Assembly (NCBI RefSeq): GCF_036324505.1
Contig: NC_086354.1
Location: 3,330,756-3,394,755 of the forward strand
DNA length: 64,000 bases
Direction of reading: 5' to 3'
Source: Eleginops maclovinus
Lineage: Eukaryota; Chordata; Actinopteri; Perciformes; Eleginopidae
Both the position numbers and the translations under genes were made by a program. This document shows, in pieces, positions 26,990 through 40,880 of the stretch. The notes below the pieces were generated by a model, which was not told where the DNA came from, did no database searches, and saw only the letters and a program-made list of their open reading frames with translations. Positions within the stretch are counted from its first letter, which is position 1, and every line of letters begins with the position of its first letter.

Positions 26990-27900
26990 CAGTAGGCTGC
27001 TTTCACCAGAAAGTGGGCGGGGCCGTAATTTTGTCCGGAAGTGACGTCAGCGCCCTCATGTTATATTTTTCTAGAAAAACACATGGACGCTCTTGACCAA
27101 ATGTCTTTCATGTTGATTACAAAACAATTTTAAGTCTTTTAGTTATCCAGGTATTTCTGGACTCTTTTGAAATCCCTTTGCAGTTAACTGTCGTTGTTGT
27201 TATTGTAGGTCTGACAGAAAGCCATTATAAATTCTGCTTATCTTCTTGCAGCTTCACAAATCATCATGACAATATACCAGCATTAAATACTCAACTAAAT
27301 ATAGCTTATATTGTCCATCATCTTTTTTCCTCACAAAGACCACATTAGTGATTAGTCAGCCGAAATAATCTTAATAAAACAATGTGCCGTCAGTCATGCT
27401 GGTTCAGTGTTTCCCCTTGACATACTGCATTATTAAAAACACTGCTAATTGTAAAACTAGACATACAAATAAGTGCCTGGCCCATAAGAAAAAGGCCCAA
27501 TTTAGCAGATCAGACATCTCTGTGGGTGTTTTAATGAAGAGGTTTACACTGGAACATTTGTACAGGGAGATTATCATTAATATCTGCTGTACCAAATGTC
27601 AAAATTAACATCCTACGAAACAAAAATAACTTTATAGGAAATAAATTGCCAGGTCCTGAGTCATTGTGTGTGCTATAATAAGCAAACAAAACGGCCACAT
27701 GATGATTGGTTTCTCCATCACTGCTGTCAATGAAAAGTTAATGAGAAACAGTGCAGTTAATTTATTATTGAGTGTTTCCACCTCTCAACTGAGGGTCTGT
27801 GAATGCCTACATTTAATTTCTACACGTAAATAACTCCAGCAACTAAAAGTGATTACATTCATAAGCATTTTATATAAAACTGTATATAAAATGGTAATGA
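26990..27900. other. Gene-free stretch
   Basis: AT-rich with no gene or recognisable element apart from a short GGGCGGGG-bearing piece near 27013-27050. Confidence 0.35.
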
Positions 27901-28029
27901 TGCAGGGTAATTCAAATAGAAAAAACAGCCAGTTATCTCAATCCATGATTGTACATCGTCATTTATTGGTTGATGTATAGTTTGTATTGATAATATTAAA
28001 CTGCACCAGTACCCAGTAATGTCAAATAA

Positions 28030-28240
28030 ATGTTTTGTGTAAAAAGTACTACATTTGACTGTTTGTGCCTCTCCTGGGACATGTCTCCATGCATTAATGT
28101 TCAGAAAGCTCTTTATGTTTCTCATACTGCCTGCGCTGCAACACCTCTTTTCACCCTCTGTCTGAAACCAGAGCCAAGTCTGCTCTGATTGGTTAGCTGG
28201 CCAACTCTGTTGTGATTGCTTAGAGATTATATTCAATCAC
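28030..28240 (+). mobile_element. TTAA-type MITE fragment, copy 1
   Basis: The internal block with AAGTCTGCTCTGATTGGTTA, then CTGGCC and CTCTGTTGTGATTG (28178-28220) matches 44780-44820 in the copy that ends at 45110. The preceding CTGCGCTGCAACACCTCTTTT is also typical of the family. Termini not resolved. Confidence 0.5.
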
Positions 28241-28481
28241 AGTAAACATAATAAAAATGAATATGTATTGTTCTTGTATAATGCCTTATTTTAGTACAGT
28301 AGGTCATACCATGTAATGCCTCCCCTGCAAAATGAGACCAACATGTCAGTTTTTGCGCCAAGACAAAGGCAACATTTGGCAACTAACTCCAAAAAGTCCT
28401 GTTCTTTGGTTTGACAAAAATTGAGAATCATTTCAAAGTAGGCCTTAATCAAACCTTAGTAAATTAGCAGAAAAAAATGCC

Positions 28482-29920
<1,439 letters not shown>

Positions 29921-29922
29921 AA

Positions 29923-30150
29923 TTAAAGGGGCCCTATTATGCTTATTTTCAGGTTTATATTTGTATGTTGTGATGTCAGGGATGTACACAAAGGAGTGGG
30001 GGTGATAGAAACTCCCTAGGGAGGGAACACAGGGATTTTATATTTTTATATTATGAATGTAATCACTCTTATTTCATTTTTTTACATGCACAACAACCTA
30101 TATAAGACAGGAAAGGGAAAATCCCCAAAAGCATAAGAGGGGATCTTTAA
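29923..30150 (+). mobile_element. TTAA-flanked MITE (piggyBac-like), copy 2
   Basis: Begins TTAAAGGGGCCCTATTATGC and ends in the inverted form GCATAAGAGGGGATCTTTAA, 228 bp. TTAA at both borders is the target site of piggyBac elements. Compared with the copy ending at 45110 its middle has been deleted. Confidence 0.75.
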
Positions 30151-31009
30151 ATACGACCCCCCCACCCTGTAGAAATTGAAGGGGTATTTTTGACTTTTGA
30201 ATTTGTGAAACATCTCCAAATGTCTTTGAAGTTGGTGGTTTGTGTAATTAGTGACTTGGATGGATGCATCAGTCAGAGGGAAGGCTGGGGATTGGACTGC
30301 GGAGCCCAAGGATGCACTAACAGCTTGAGGCTCCACAGCCCACACAAGGCTGGCACCCTGTGAAAGTGTGAGTGGGTGGTTTAGTCACATTTTTGAGCGT
30401 GCATGTTTATTGTATGTATATATGGAGGTTTATTTTGTGATTAAATGTGGACATTTGTTCTCTGTATTGCCGATAATAATTTTCATTTGTGTGCTGCAGT
30501 ATCTCACATGAGATGAGAGCATGTGAGGACAGAAGCTTATCTTGTGTGTTGAGTTCTTTTGGAGCATGAAAAGAAAGGATGAGGGCGCGCAGCGTCTTTA
30601 AGTCTTAGTGTACTTGTGTGTGTCCAAATGTCTATCTGTCTGGTTTCTGTGTTTAACACTCGACCACGCCTCACAAATGTCAAGTGAAGCATGTGAGATA
30701 ATGCCGCAAATCAATAAAGCTTGGCTAGGATGGTGACAGACAGCCTCAAGGAGACCTGTGTTTTCTGGACACATCTCTACCTCTGAAAACTTTTCAGGCT
30801 TGGCTGATCTAAGCCAATTTTCTATGTGGCTTCACCGGAGCAGCTGTGAACACAACACATTGGATGTGTGAACGTGTTTAGCCAGTGGATGAGAGGGCAG
30901 CAGTCTCTGCCACACAACAGGCTGTCACAGATCTTAGGGGACCAAGGACTGGAGAAAAACCCATTCAGCGCGTGCAAACACAAAGATATTCCCTATTTGC
31001 CAGTGGTTA
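30151..31009. other. Gene-free stretch
   Basis: No coding region or element recognised; the minus frame at 30082-30345 has no motif. Confidence 0.35.
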
Positions 31010-31360
31010 GGTAAATATTTCAATGCGGACAACAGTGGTCGAGGAACTACTCAGATCTCAGATAACTCAGATACTAAAGTAAAAGTAGTACACTGAAAAA
31101 AACTGAAATGTTGACTTTAATTAAATGTCACATTTTAGATTGAAAGCAATCATTTCAAGTAGAAACTAATATTTAAACGTAATACGATTGCTTTCAGCTA
31201 ACCTAATACAAATATGTGAAATCTGTCACATTAATACATTTAATTAAAGTCACCGTTTCAGTGTAGATATAATGTACTCTGAAGTAAACATCCTGCATTC
31301 AAAATGTTACCCAGGTAGAAGTACAAAAGTATAAGCAGCACAAAATGTTATTTTATTTTA
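31010..31360. mobile_element. AGTAC-family hAT-type repeat, copy split by a MITE
   Basis: Flanking parts (ACTAAAGTAAAAGTAG before 31090, and TACCCAGGTAGAAGTACAAA after 31300) match the AGTAC family. They are separated by the small palindromic MITE at 31091-31263. Confidence 0.55.
31091..31263. mobile_element. Small palindromic MITE with TA duplication
   Basis: 173 bp. Begins CACTGAAAAAAACTGAAATG and ends in inverted form GTCACCGTTTCAGTG, with inner arms GACTTTAATTAAATGT and ACATTTAATTAAAGTC. TA lies at both borders (31089-31090, 31264-31265), as for Tc1/mariner-type MITEs. It interrupts an AGTAC-family repeat and so is younger than it. Confidence 0.75.
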
Positions 31361-33780
31361 TATATATTTTGATTGGTCTATAACTAGTAGTGCATTTTTG
31401 TGTTATCATGAGATCTTATTCTAATCGCAATGCATTCTGAGATATTTTCAAATGGCATTAACATGTGTTCATTCTTCATGTTTAATTATAGTGTACATGT
31501 AGTCTAAGGGTTTCAGTTTCTATTAGAATATCTGGTAATCATTTTGTTTCAACATTCTGACAAAGTGTCTCAGTCTGTAGGGACCTGGCTAAGGGTTGCC
31601 ACTTCAAGTCCCGATCGTACCAAAAATACTGAATATGGACTGGTAGCTGGAGAGGTGACAGTTCACACTGCTGAGTTGTCAAGACCAATACACAGAAACC
31701 CCAAACGCTAGATTGTGTCAGAACACCTCTGACACCTCTCCATCAAAAAACTGTCAGCTACTGTGTGAATATATACTTTAAATATTAATAGAGTGAGAAA
31801 ATGAATTGAATGATAAAGTGTCTTCTTAACAGCGTCTTCATTTTGATATCAGGCCTAAAACACAAGATTAAAAGCTTAGCAACACCTTGTCTCAGTTATT
31901 GCATCATGATTGTTTCTTTAGCTGTTGTGTTCTTTCAGCAAGCGTTTATCCACAAAGTAACATACCCACAGCTGACCTCATATTGGGGTCCTCTAAAAAG
32001 AACTCCAATGCCAAATGTGACTAATTCAGTCTTTAACATTGTTAGTGTGATGGAAACTTCTGGAGCAATGGAGACAAAAGTCAGAGAGACACGGTTAGAG
32101 CTGGAACTTTGATGGCAGACACTGAACGTTTATTATGAAGTTAACGATCGAAGAATTGACAAGACATGTGCCGCAGCCACGAGTTGAAAGAGCGGTTGCC
32201 CGACCAATTCTGAAGAATCCTACTGCAGTCTGGTTTTAACCAGTTCAGAATGAATAATCAACATTCTTCATCTGCGAGACTAAACAAATATGGACCCTGA
32301 ATCTAACTAGAGCTGTCGTACATGGAAAAGAATGTGCAACAGGGAACCTAATATAATTAACTGTGTCAAAGTTTAACTAGCTAAGCCAAAAATTCCCTAA
32401 CAATCAGTCAAATTGAGGATATATATAATTAACCTCAACCTCATTAACCCTATAAATACAAAGAGCAGATATGGTTCTGTGGAGAAATTCTTGTCGTCAA
32501 TCAAATCAAAAGCAGGAAATGAAAAACATTAGATGGAGAGGACATTGCGTTGTTTTGTCAGATGCAAATTGCAATATTTCTACTCTTTCAGCACCTGCTA
32601 CTCCTCTCCCTAGCAAATAGCACTTGTAGTATTGTAAAAGAAGGGAGAGTCAGTGTTGTCCACAGGTATAGTCCAAAGGCCAGTCAAAGGAAAACACATT
32701 AACATGGGGACATGAACCCTGCAAGTCATCTTTCTCAGTCAGACAAAACCATGTTATGACCATAAACCTTTGAATCTTGAATGTTAAAAATCCTACTCAC
32801 AGGACAGGGGGTTTGTTGAAGAGGTTGAATCTCTGATCTAGCTGGAACATAAAAAAGCTTTTACAAAATTTGAAACACTAAAGCAGCCTACAAAGTTCAG
32901 AGGCTGCTCAGTGGCATACGTGTCCAACAAGAACCAGGGTACCATCATGCTTTTGTTCTTGGGCTGATTACCTGTTTGTCTCCAGGTCTCTGAACTCTAG
33001 CTTCCTTCTCTCCACCTGCAGCTGGTGCCGTTACCACACCATTTGTCCACATACCCGCACTACCTGAATCAGGTCTGGACCAGCCAAATGCAAGCTTACT
33101 CCCCAACCATTCATGGAGCAAGAGGAAGTTAGCCACGACCATCTGGTTACCCGGCTTTGGATCAGCTTGAAGTTGAAAGGCTCTTAAACCAGATACCAAC
33201 AAGTTATCTGGGCATTGACTCCCTTCATGTGCTGGAGCCAATGGAGCGGGGAATGAATTACCCAGGGAGAAAAAGCAAGCCCAGGAGGTAGCCCCATAAA
33301 ACCCCTGACATTACTTATCTTTGGCGGGTGGAAATGGTGGTCTTTTCACCTGTGACCTTCCCTTTATGCTACCAAAGTGGTACCCCAAATACTGTTGTTG
33401 GAGATAAAGTTCAAACTGGAGCCACAAACCAGCAGGATTCCCTTGCTTTATTCATCAGGATTATTCAGTAGAGATGTTTGCTGTTGCCAATGGTTCTAGC
33501 AAAAAGGTGAAAAAAAAACTATTACAGCATTTGTACGATTAAATAATACTTCTAGCCTTTGCACATTAAAGTTAACAAAACATGTCTGCCACAATTAATA
33601 ATAATTTGGAATACCATTGAGGTTACTTTAGTGTAGATCAAAATACAAAGAAGATTCTACTTCCATTGGTTAAATCAAAAGACACATGGCAAACACATTC
33701 AATCCTGGTGTGGGTGGACAAAGAGGAGGAAGTCCTCATCCAGGCCTCTAATTATAGCCTGAGGAACTTCAACATGCTTC
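31361..33780. other. Gene-free stretch with a possible tRNA-like SINE scrap
   Basis: At 31570-31660 the sequence GTAGGGACCTGGC...GGTTGCCACTTCAAGTCCC with GGACTGGTAGCTGGAGAGGT resembles a common fish repeat. Otherwise no gene is recognised. The minus frame at 32945-33241 has no known motif. Confidence 0.35.
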
Positions 33781-34190
33781 CCTGTCACAAACTTTAAACA
33801 CAAGGTAGTAGGACTCAAATGCACGACCCCAGGAGACCGAGTTAAAGTATTAAAAAATACTTTATTTCCAAAAAATGCAAAAACAAGAACTCAAGACGCT
33901 CACATGGAGGATTAATAAACACAATGCTGGTACGCTGGTTACTGACTCACAGACAGGACAAGACGAACTGGCACAAGACAGGGGGAGACAGGACTATTTA
34001 AACATGAGGTATCAGGGAACAGGTGGAAACAATCAGGGGCGGGGCTGACGCTGACGAGGGCAGTGACAGGGAGTCAAGAGACCTGGAACGAGACGCAGAA
34101 GGTGAGTACCAAAATAATACAGGAAGTGGGAGACAAGAAAAAAATGACTAAACAAAACATAAAACATAACCAAACATAAACCTGGGGCAT
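33781..34190. repeat. Dispersed repeat, class unknown
   Basis: Contains AGGACTCAAATGCACGACCC, an A-rich centre, CAATCAGGGGCGGGGCTGAC and AAACATAAACCTGGGGCATG. I have the impression of a common teleost repeat, but ends and class could not be fixed. Confidence 0.4.
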
Positions 34191-34299
34191 GATGACCCAA
34201 ACAAGACACTTGACACGACTAAAATTTTTGACGAGACACAACATTCCCTACACAGTGCCTCTTGTGGACAGGAAGGTTATACACATGATGTTTCTAACA

Positions 34300-34900
34300 A
34301 CCGTACCTCCCACCAGCCAACTTTGCAGTTTTGTAGAAGAAGGTTCTCTTTATAGACACTGCCGTAATCTGCTGCACACGCTTCAAAATGATGTCATCCA
34401 AATAGTCAGCAGCAGCTGGAAAAGCCAGTCAATGAACCACTTGAAGTTGCAGGGGCTCCAAACTGCCCAAACAAATTGGTACAACGCATGGAAGTCAAGT
34501 TTTCCTTGGTTTCATGAGACAAGGGAATCTGCCAGTATAGCGTCGTTAAATCCAGTGTCTTATAGAAACGAACTGTGCCTACCTGATCCCGGAGTTTGTT
34601 GACCCCAGGCATTGGATAAGCATCAAACTTCACCTCTCATTTACCCAGCGATAGTCCACACAGGACCGTGTTGACCTGTTGGGCTTGTATACACCATTGG
34701 GCTCTTCTTTCTAGCATACCCTGAAGGTCTGTCCGGACATTCTTATGGCAGCCGATAGAACCGGGAACACTTCAGCACGCCCAGAAATGTTTCTACGAGC
34801 TAGTGACTGAGATTGGTGCCCTCACAGGGGTGAGAATATCGGGGAACCGTCTTTCCAACAAGGCAACATCTGCTTTCTGGCACGATGTGACATCAACAGA
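34300..34900 (-). pseudogene. Ty3/Gypsy reverse transcriptase relic
   Basis: The minus strand at 34633-34430 reads FDAYPMPGVNKLRDQVGT, then VRFYKTLDLTTLYWQIPLS: the fingers and palm of a Gypsy-type reverse transcriptase. After a frameshift near 34425 the catalytic YLDDII motif is encoded at 34387-34404. Upstream on the same strand (about 34870-34840) LLERRFPDILTPVRAP recalls the linker between protease and reverse transcriptase. Several stops and shifts; no LTR recognised. It cannot work. Confidence 0.75.
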
Positions 34901-36924
34901 CAGACTGGTTTGTCAGTTACCGTTTGCTTCGGCTCAAACTCATCTTCGTCGATTGCAGACTTGATACATGATCAGGACACAACCTCTCCAACAACATGTC
35001 TCATTCAGTGCTTCCCCAGCTGAATGTGGCACTGCTTTATGTCAAGTGATCCTCTGCTTGTCAGGACTCCTGGGCCCCATGAGGGTGAATGTACAACGGT
35101 TGTGTTGCTCCGGGAGATAGAATGAGACCAGTCAGTTCAGCAGCTAGTATCTATAATTTAACAGTAGCACAGGGATTGTAAGGAGCTATGAAGAATTCAG
35201 AGAGGTGCATGAAGAGGGGAAGCCACTAGCCTGTAACACACATGCACAAGTACAGCAGAAAACAGTGTGTCCTCCGCTCCGCTCAGGAATCTAAAAGAAG
35301 ATACCATTAGTTGTCTCCCAAGACTTGGTGGACTAGAATCAGGGATTTATTTTTCTGTTTCAACTTCCTGCTCAGAGACATGTATTTCCTCACCAAAGTC
35401 CTCAATGTAATGCCCAGAACATTTTGATATCTTTGTAAAACAGAATGTAAATTTGAATAAATCCTATTAACCATTTGAATTTTTACAGGGAATAAGTGAG
35501 TACATTTTCAAAAGAGCCTTAGGGCTAGAGTGTGGCTTCTCTAATGAATCCAGGCTAAGGAAACGTTGATGTTCTTTGTGTCACAGGTTGCAGTCCAAAA
35601 ATCAGCTCCTATCGTCTTCTCCTAACCACTAATCCTTGACCTCTGTGTGAAATGTCACAGGGTTAAGGAATCGTGGATATGAGAATTCAATAGGACTTAG
35701 GAAAAGAGACTGCAGTGCTTTGAGAATCCGACTGCATTTACACTGTCCAACGTATTTTCTTTGGGGGAACTTTTTCTTTATTGTCTAAATGTCTCTTAAA
35801 AATGTTTGGGTTGTAAATCGTACAAATGTCATCACATTTTCCATCACCATTCTTTTTTTCTGCTCATCGCTTCATTAAATACAAATGATTTTTTATTTAA
35901 ATTGAGAGAGCCTGTCTTATAATACCAAAATAAATGGATCAACCCCCTCACCTTCCGATTGCAAGAATCTGCATGAGCCACACTTACGAATGCCCTGTTT
36001 GAAAGACACCTGCATTTTTCTGTGCCTAATTTCAGTACAATTTCAATATATTAACACAAAAAAACAACAACTGTGTACTCTTACTGGCACATGCATTGGC
36101 AAAGATTATATGTTGTGTTCGTAACAGATGAGAATAATTGTTCCTCTCAACAGTTTTCCATTTGAATGTCATGATTTTGTGACACATAATGTTGGTTTTT
36201 GTTTTGACGAAGACTTGTGTCACAGATTATCAGGGTCTTTTCTCATGAATGCACTTTTGGCCCATATGATATTTCAGGGTTTATAGAAACAGAAGAAATA
36301 TACAGTACATCACAAATCCAATTCAGCATCAGTGTGAAAGGCTGTGTGTAGTGAGAAATGAAGTGTTCACATGTTGTTGTGGCTTTTAGGCATAAATAGA
36401 TCATTTTATCCCATTATGGAGCTCAGATCTTGGTGCACTGTATCAGAATCAGATTGCGGGCTTAAACATGAGCACAGAACACAAAGAGGGCTGATCTGCT
36501 GTGCATCACTGCAGCTCTACATATGCTTTGTGTGCATTCATCTTTCATTTAAACAATGAGGGCACAGAAATAATCACATTAGTTCGTTTATACAGTGTCA
36601 AGGACTTGTCTTTGATGTTGCATGAGAAGAAAATTACGTAGGTTTAGCCGGCTGCTTTTTACTTAAAGTTAGGTATTGATCAAGTTAGAGTGCTGCCTTT
36701 TCGCCAGGCAGAGAACGATCTATTTTTAGCCACGGCAACACTTTGATGCCTTTACCGGGTCTCAATCGATGGTACGACTGAAGCAGAGCGTAAAGGTGTG
36801 TTTTAGCTGCGAGGTGGATGTGATGAGATGTTATCACTGCATTCAAAAAAGCAATGGCAGCATCGTTAAAATCCACCCGTCCTGCGGAGCCACAGCAATG
36901 CTGTCCTAACACCAGGGTTGGGAG
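34901..36924. other. Gene-free stretch after the Gypsy relic
   Basis: Probably more decayed retroelement up to about 35300, then ordinary AT-rich sequence. No gene seen. Confidence 0.35.
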
Positions 36925-37391
36925 CAGTGGCGGCTGGCCAATAGAGGGCGCTAGGGCGCCGCCCCACCACTCACCTCTCACCACATTTCCTTGAATAAGA
37001 CATAAAAAAAATGAAATAATAAAATAAAAATATTTCGAAATATATGTATATATTCTTTTAGATGTGCAAGATAAATATTTCATAGTTAATGATGAGTAAA
37101 GTTGTTTCGTTCGTTGACGTCTGATTGGTGACGTATTTCCGCCCTGGGGCGCAGGAATCTTTGCCCATAGACTCTCGTTAAAAGTTGTACATGTGCAGTA
37201 GCTCCTCTTCAATACAAGAGATAGGACGATGTTGGGGCGCACCTCTCCTGCGCCCCGAGCTGAATGCAGCTGGATTTGGCGGCGGGGCTGACGTCACAGC
37301 CTTCTGTCATAAAGTATGTGTATTGTCCATGTTATATATGATATATATTATTTAAATATATAGATATAGAGATATATCTAGAGATAGATAG

Positions 37392-38565
37392 CAGTGTTGT
37401 GCGTGAACGAGTTCAAAAGAACGCATTCATTGAACACGCTCATTTTTTCGTGAACGTTGAACTGAACGCAACACATTTTTCAATAAAGAACTTGAACGTG
37501 AATTAGTTCACATTATGTGTCATGAACGGCAGACATCACTGTAAATGAACGTTGGCATTTGTTTTCCATTGAAAACTGAGTGACATCTGTTTTCTCTTTT
37601 GAAACGCAACGAGAGAGAAAGTTCCTCCCTCCTGTAGGTGCTGCTTAAATCATGTATCAACGCAGAAATAGTTTTGGCACTGTATGCGCAATGCATTGCG
37701 GGCAACGTAGTGTCCGGCTGAGAATAGTTGAGTTGAATAGTTGAAACGTACTGGCTTCCGCACGACGTTACCCATTATGAATTGCAGCAGAGCGGCTTAG
37801 GCATAGCAACGCCGAGAGCGCGGAGGGCTGGAGGCTCGAGAGAGAGAGAGAGATACAGAGACCAATGACGAGAGTGAGAGAAAGCGCTGCGATTTAAAAA
37901 AAAACAAACAAGATGGCTAGTGGAAGTGATGGCACGGAGACGGACTCCGATTCTCCTCACGAACATTTAAAACAATTTTACACTCTTGCAAACCAAGACC
38001 CCGACGGCAAAAATCTTTCCTTCCTGTGTAAGATGTGTCCACCTGCGCAGCAAAAACAAGTTAGGACATCGACAACGTCCTTCTCGAATTTGAAACGGCA
38101 CATTGAATTAAAACATCCATCCAGTGTGAATGCAATTCAAGAGTTTTGCTCATTTCATACACAGACATAGGTATATATAATATCATATATATCAAATAAT
38201 ATATTCATATTTCATATTATATATTCTTTATTTAATTGAATGCTAGTAGATTTCATTGCACTAAGTATAGAACTGGTCTATCTTGTCTGTATTGCTACAA
38301 GTTTCAGCACCTGTTAAGAAACCCACAATAGCAGTGTTATGAGCAAATGTCTACAATGAACAGTTTCAAAGAACGTATAGTGATTTCTAGCTCGTAGTGT
38401 GAAAAAAAGTATTTATTTGAATATCTCACGAAAAAAGTGAAATGAACTGAACTTTGAACTAGTTCAGAATTAAAATTGTGAACTTTGAACGTGAACTGTT
38501 CACTTTGAGCATGTATGAACTGAACTTGAACTAGTTCAGAAAAGCTGTGAACTGGCACAACACTG
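37392..38565 (+). mobile_element. hAT-type element (inner), deletion derivative
   Basis: The ends CAGTGTTGTGCGTGAACGAG and (reverse complement) CAGTGTTGTGCCAGTTCA are flanked by the 8-bp duplication ATAGATAG (37384-37391, 38566-38573). Both ends carry further GAAC/GTTC arrays in opposite orientation (to about 37510 and from 38330). It keeps a BED-finger open frame at 37913-38170. Confidence 0.88.
37913..38170 (+). CDS. BED zinc-finger exon of a hAT transposase
   Basis: 85 residues from ATG 37913 (good context, ACAAGATGG). After a Ser/Asp-rich leader, residues about 38-69 hold FLCKMCPP (C-x2-C) and FSNLKRHIELKHPSS (H-x4-H), together a BED-type zinc finger, the DNA-binding module at the front of hAT transposases. 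The frame stops soon after the finger; the catalytic core is missing. It could still make a small DNA-binding protein, but nothing here shows that it is expressed. Confidence 0.65.
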   Translation: MASGSDGTETDSDSPHEHLKQFYTLANQDPDGKNLSFLCKMCPPAQQKQVRTSTTSFSNLKRHIELKHPSSVNAIQEFCSFHTQT

Positions 38566-38935
38566 ATAGATAGAGAGATAGATATAGAGAGATAGAGAGA
38601 TATTTATTATATATGTATATTGGCCCTCTGTATAGTAATAAAGCACATCTGTATATTTGTTCATACTACATCTGTTTATACTATGCCCATTATTCCCACC
38701 TCTTTATACTGCCCTTATCTTTACATAATCACTCTTAACTGCATATACTGTACATACTCTATATATCGCACTTGTTTCTCTTTGCACTTCTATCTATAAT
38801 GTTTTTTTTGTTGTTTTCATTTATGTAAATACACTCGTTTGATACCTTAGTACATGTATGCATGCTTTTTAAAAAATGTTTAATACATTTTGGAGTTATA
38901 GCCCCCCCTGGAGAAAACTCCACCAGCCGCCACTG

Positions 38936-39690
38936 GTTGGGAGGGTTACTTTGAAAAGTAATCAGTCACAATTACTAGTTTCATGTAAAAAAACAAAACA
39001 AGTAATCAGTAACCTGTGAGTATCTCAATATAAAACAAATGTAACCTAATTCTTTTCTGTTACTTTTGGATTACCTCAATAAGAAATGCAATGCAAATGA
39101 AAACAACAGAAAATAAATATCAATAATGTTTTTTTTTTACTTAAGTGTATTATGCAGTAAAACCAAGAAATGTGACCTTAAAAACGAGGTAACCAAGATA
39201 CTAAGGATAAAAAATGTACTAATTATAGGATAGGTCTACAGAATAGTATAAGAAATGCTGATTTAGTTAAATACATGATTGATAAATTGAGTATTCACCA
39301 ACAGCAAACCATTTATTGAAATAAAGAATATTGATAGTAGCCTTGATGAAAACCAAAAAGAATAATCAAGCAGTATGTCTCTCTATAATATTCAGCTCCA
39401 GAAAAATGAACAGACCACTCCAATTGTTTCTTAAATCTTTATCTCTACATGTATGGCAACCATTCCAGTGTCTATTGAATTCCAACACAGAAAAATGTTG
39501 TCAGTAGTTTATAGAATACAAAAAAAATAATAATAATTTAACTCAAAGACATGTCTATAAATACTATATAAAGTGGTCTCTGAATTTTTTCCGTGGCTGT
39601 ATATACTTAAAAAAAAAGGTATTGTAACTTTGTAATCCTGCTTGTCTTCCCAATTTCTTTAAAAATATAACAGTAATCTAATTACATCCC
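38936..39690 (-). repeat. Host repeat of the 36.9-38.9 kb hAT nest
   Basis: Starts GTTGGGAGGGTTACTTTGAA and continues with AAGTAATCAGT/GTAACC-type units. The same family occurs in inverted orientation twice at 63.0-63.64 kb, ending ...AAGTAACCCTCCCAACCCTG. Confidence 0.6.
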
Positions 39691-40594
39691 TTTTTTAATG
39701 TAAGGAAATACAGAAAGCATCCCCATTCATGACTGTCACCACCTCCGCAGTGCTGTTCGCTCTGTTGCTCATTTGAACTTTGAACAACCAAACACAAGGG
39801 AATGCCTCAGCAACACCAACCCTTGTCCACACTGCGATCACAATGCAATTGTGTTGAGGAGTCTTCTTCTTCTCTTTTTTGTTTATTGCATATCTGCTGG
39901 CCTATGCGAAACTTCAAAATTATAGGTTCGTTTTGACCCCCCCAAAAAAATCCAATTAAAAAAATGTTTAAAATGATGAACCATTTTAAGTTCTCTGATT
40001 GCCTGTGTTAAACGCCATGGTTTTGAAGTTTCCTTTTCATACTTATCAATCTTGTTTAGTTTGCTTGTTCGTGTTGTCATTTCACTTTCCTGCTGATACA
40101 GTCTACTTGCCTGATCCCCATTCACTTATCAGCTCTGTAGTGTATACATAAGGTCCACTTCCACTTGTTTGATGCCTGGTCCTCCTGCCATGTGCCTTAA
40201 CTTGCCCAAGTTTGAATAAAAGCCAGACAGAACTTCAACACGTTTTGACCTTTGGCCAAGCCCTTTACTTTCTTTACCTCGCTTTATTTTTGTGTTTTTA
40301 TGACGTTATATGAACCAGCTTTTGTTGAGTCCCACTTTTGGGTTTTTATCCTTGAGTTGGGACTGTGCGGCCACAGCACCTGAATCTCAACAAACGCAGA
40401 GAAGGTGGAAGGACTCTTGTGTGGGTGTATTATTGTGTGTATATTATTTGATATATTTTTCTTTAATTCCTCAGGGTTGTGAGAAACAGCATTTCGATCT
40501 CCTTGTCTGTATCACACAAACAGAAGATTGACAATACAGTTCACTTTGACAGTGACCTTGAACCAAGAGGTCAAAAGTGACCCTATAAAGTCAT
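39691..40594. other. Gene-free stretch
   Basis: No gene or clear element recognised on either strand. Confidence 0.35.
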
Positions 40595-40880
40595 TTGAGC
40601 CCCCAGGAAGTGAGTCTGGCGGTATTTCCGTTATAATTATTAGGGCCTAAATGTTGTAAAATGCGCTAAATTTATATAAAGAGTTATTTTCCCTATATTT
40701 GACTTTGACGAGACCCGACATGACCTTAACAAATTAGAGGCGGGGCTTAAAGAAAACTCAAGTCTGCATGCTGTATGGGCCTCATGGATTTGGAAGGTTA
40801 ACAGAAGTTCCGGGGAGCATGGAGGGATGGAACTGGGCCCAACCTCCAACGCTGTATCCAGTTCTCTTTACACATCCATG
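40595..40880 (+). repeat. Dispersed repeat shared with intron 6 of c5orf22
   Basis: Shares ordered blocks with 10170-10630: CCCCCAGGAAGTG, GGCGGGGCTTAA, CCTCCAACGCTG and ATCCAGTTCT. No terminal structure found. Confidence 0.5.

Larger units (their letters stand above)
36925..38935. mobile_element. hAT-type element (outer) interrupted by a second hAT element
   Basis: The ends CAGTGGCGGCTGG and CCAGCCGCCACTG are perfect inverted repeats of 13 bp, flanked by a perfect 8-bp duplication GTTGGGAG (36917-36924 and 38936-38943). Total 2011 bp, of which 1174 belong to an inserted element (37392-38565). The remaining 0.84 kb is non-coding. The element itself sits inside another repeat whose start (CCAGGGTTGGGAG) and continuation (GTTGGGAGGGTTACTTTG) lie on either side. 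Confidence 0.9.

Noticed and set aside
32945..33241. 98-codon minus-strand frame
   Set aside because: No motif, no splice sites or promoter context, inside repeat-rich sequence.
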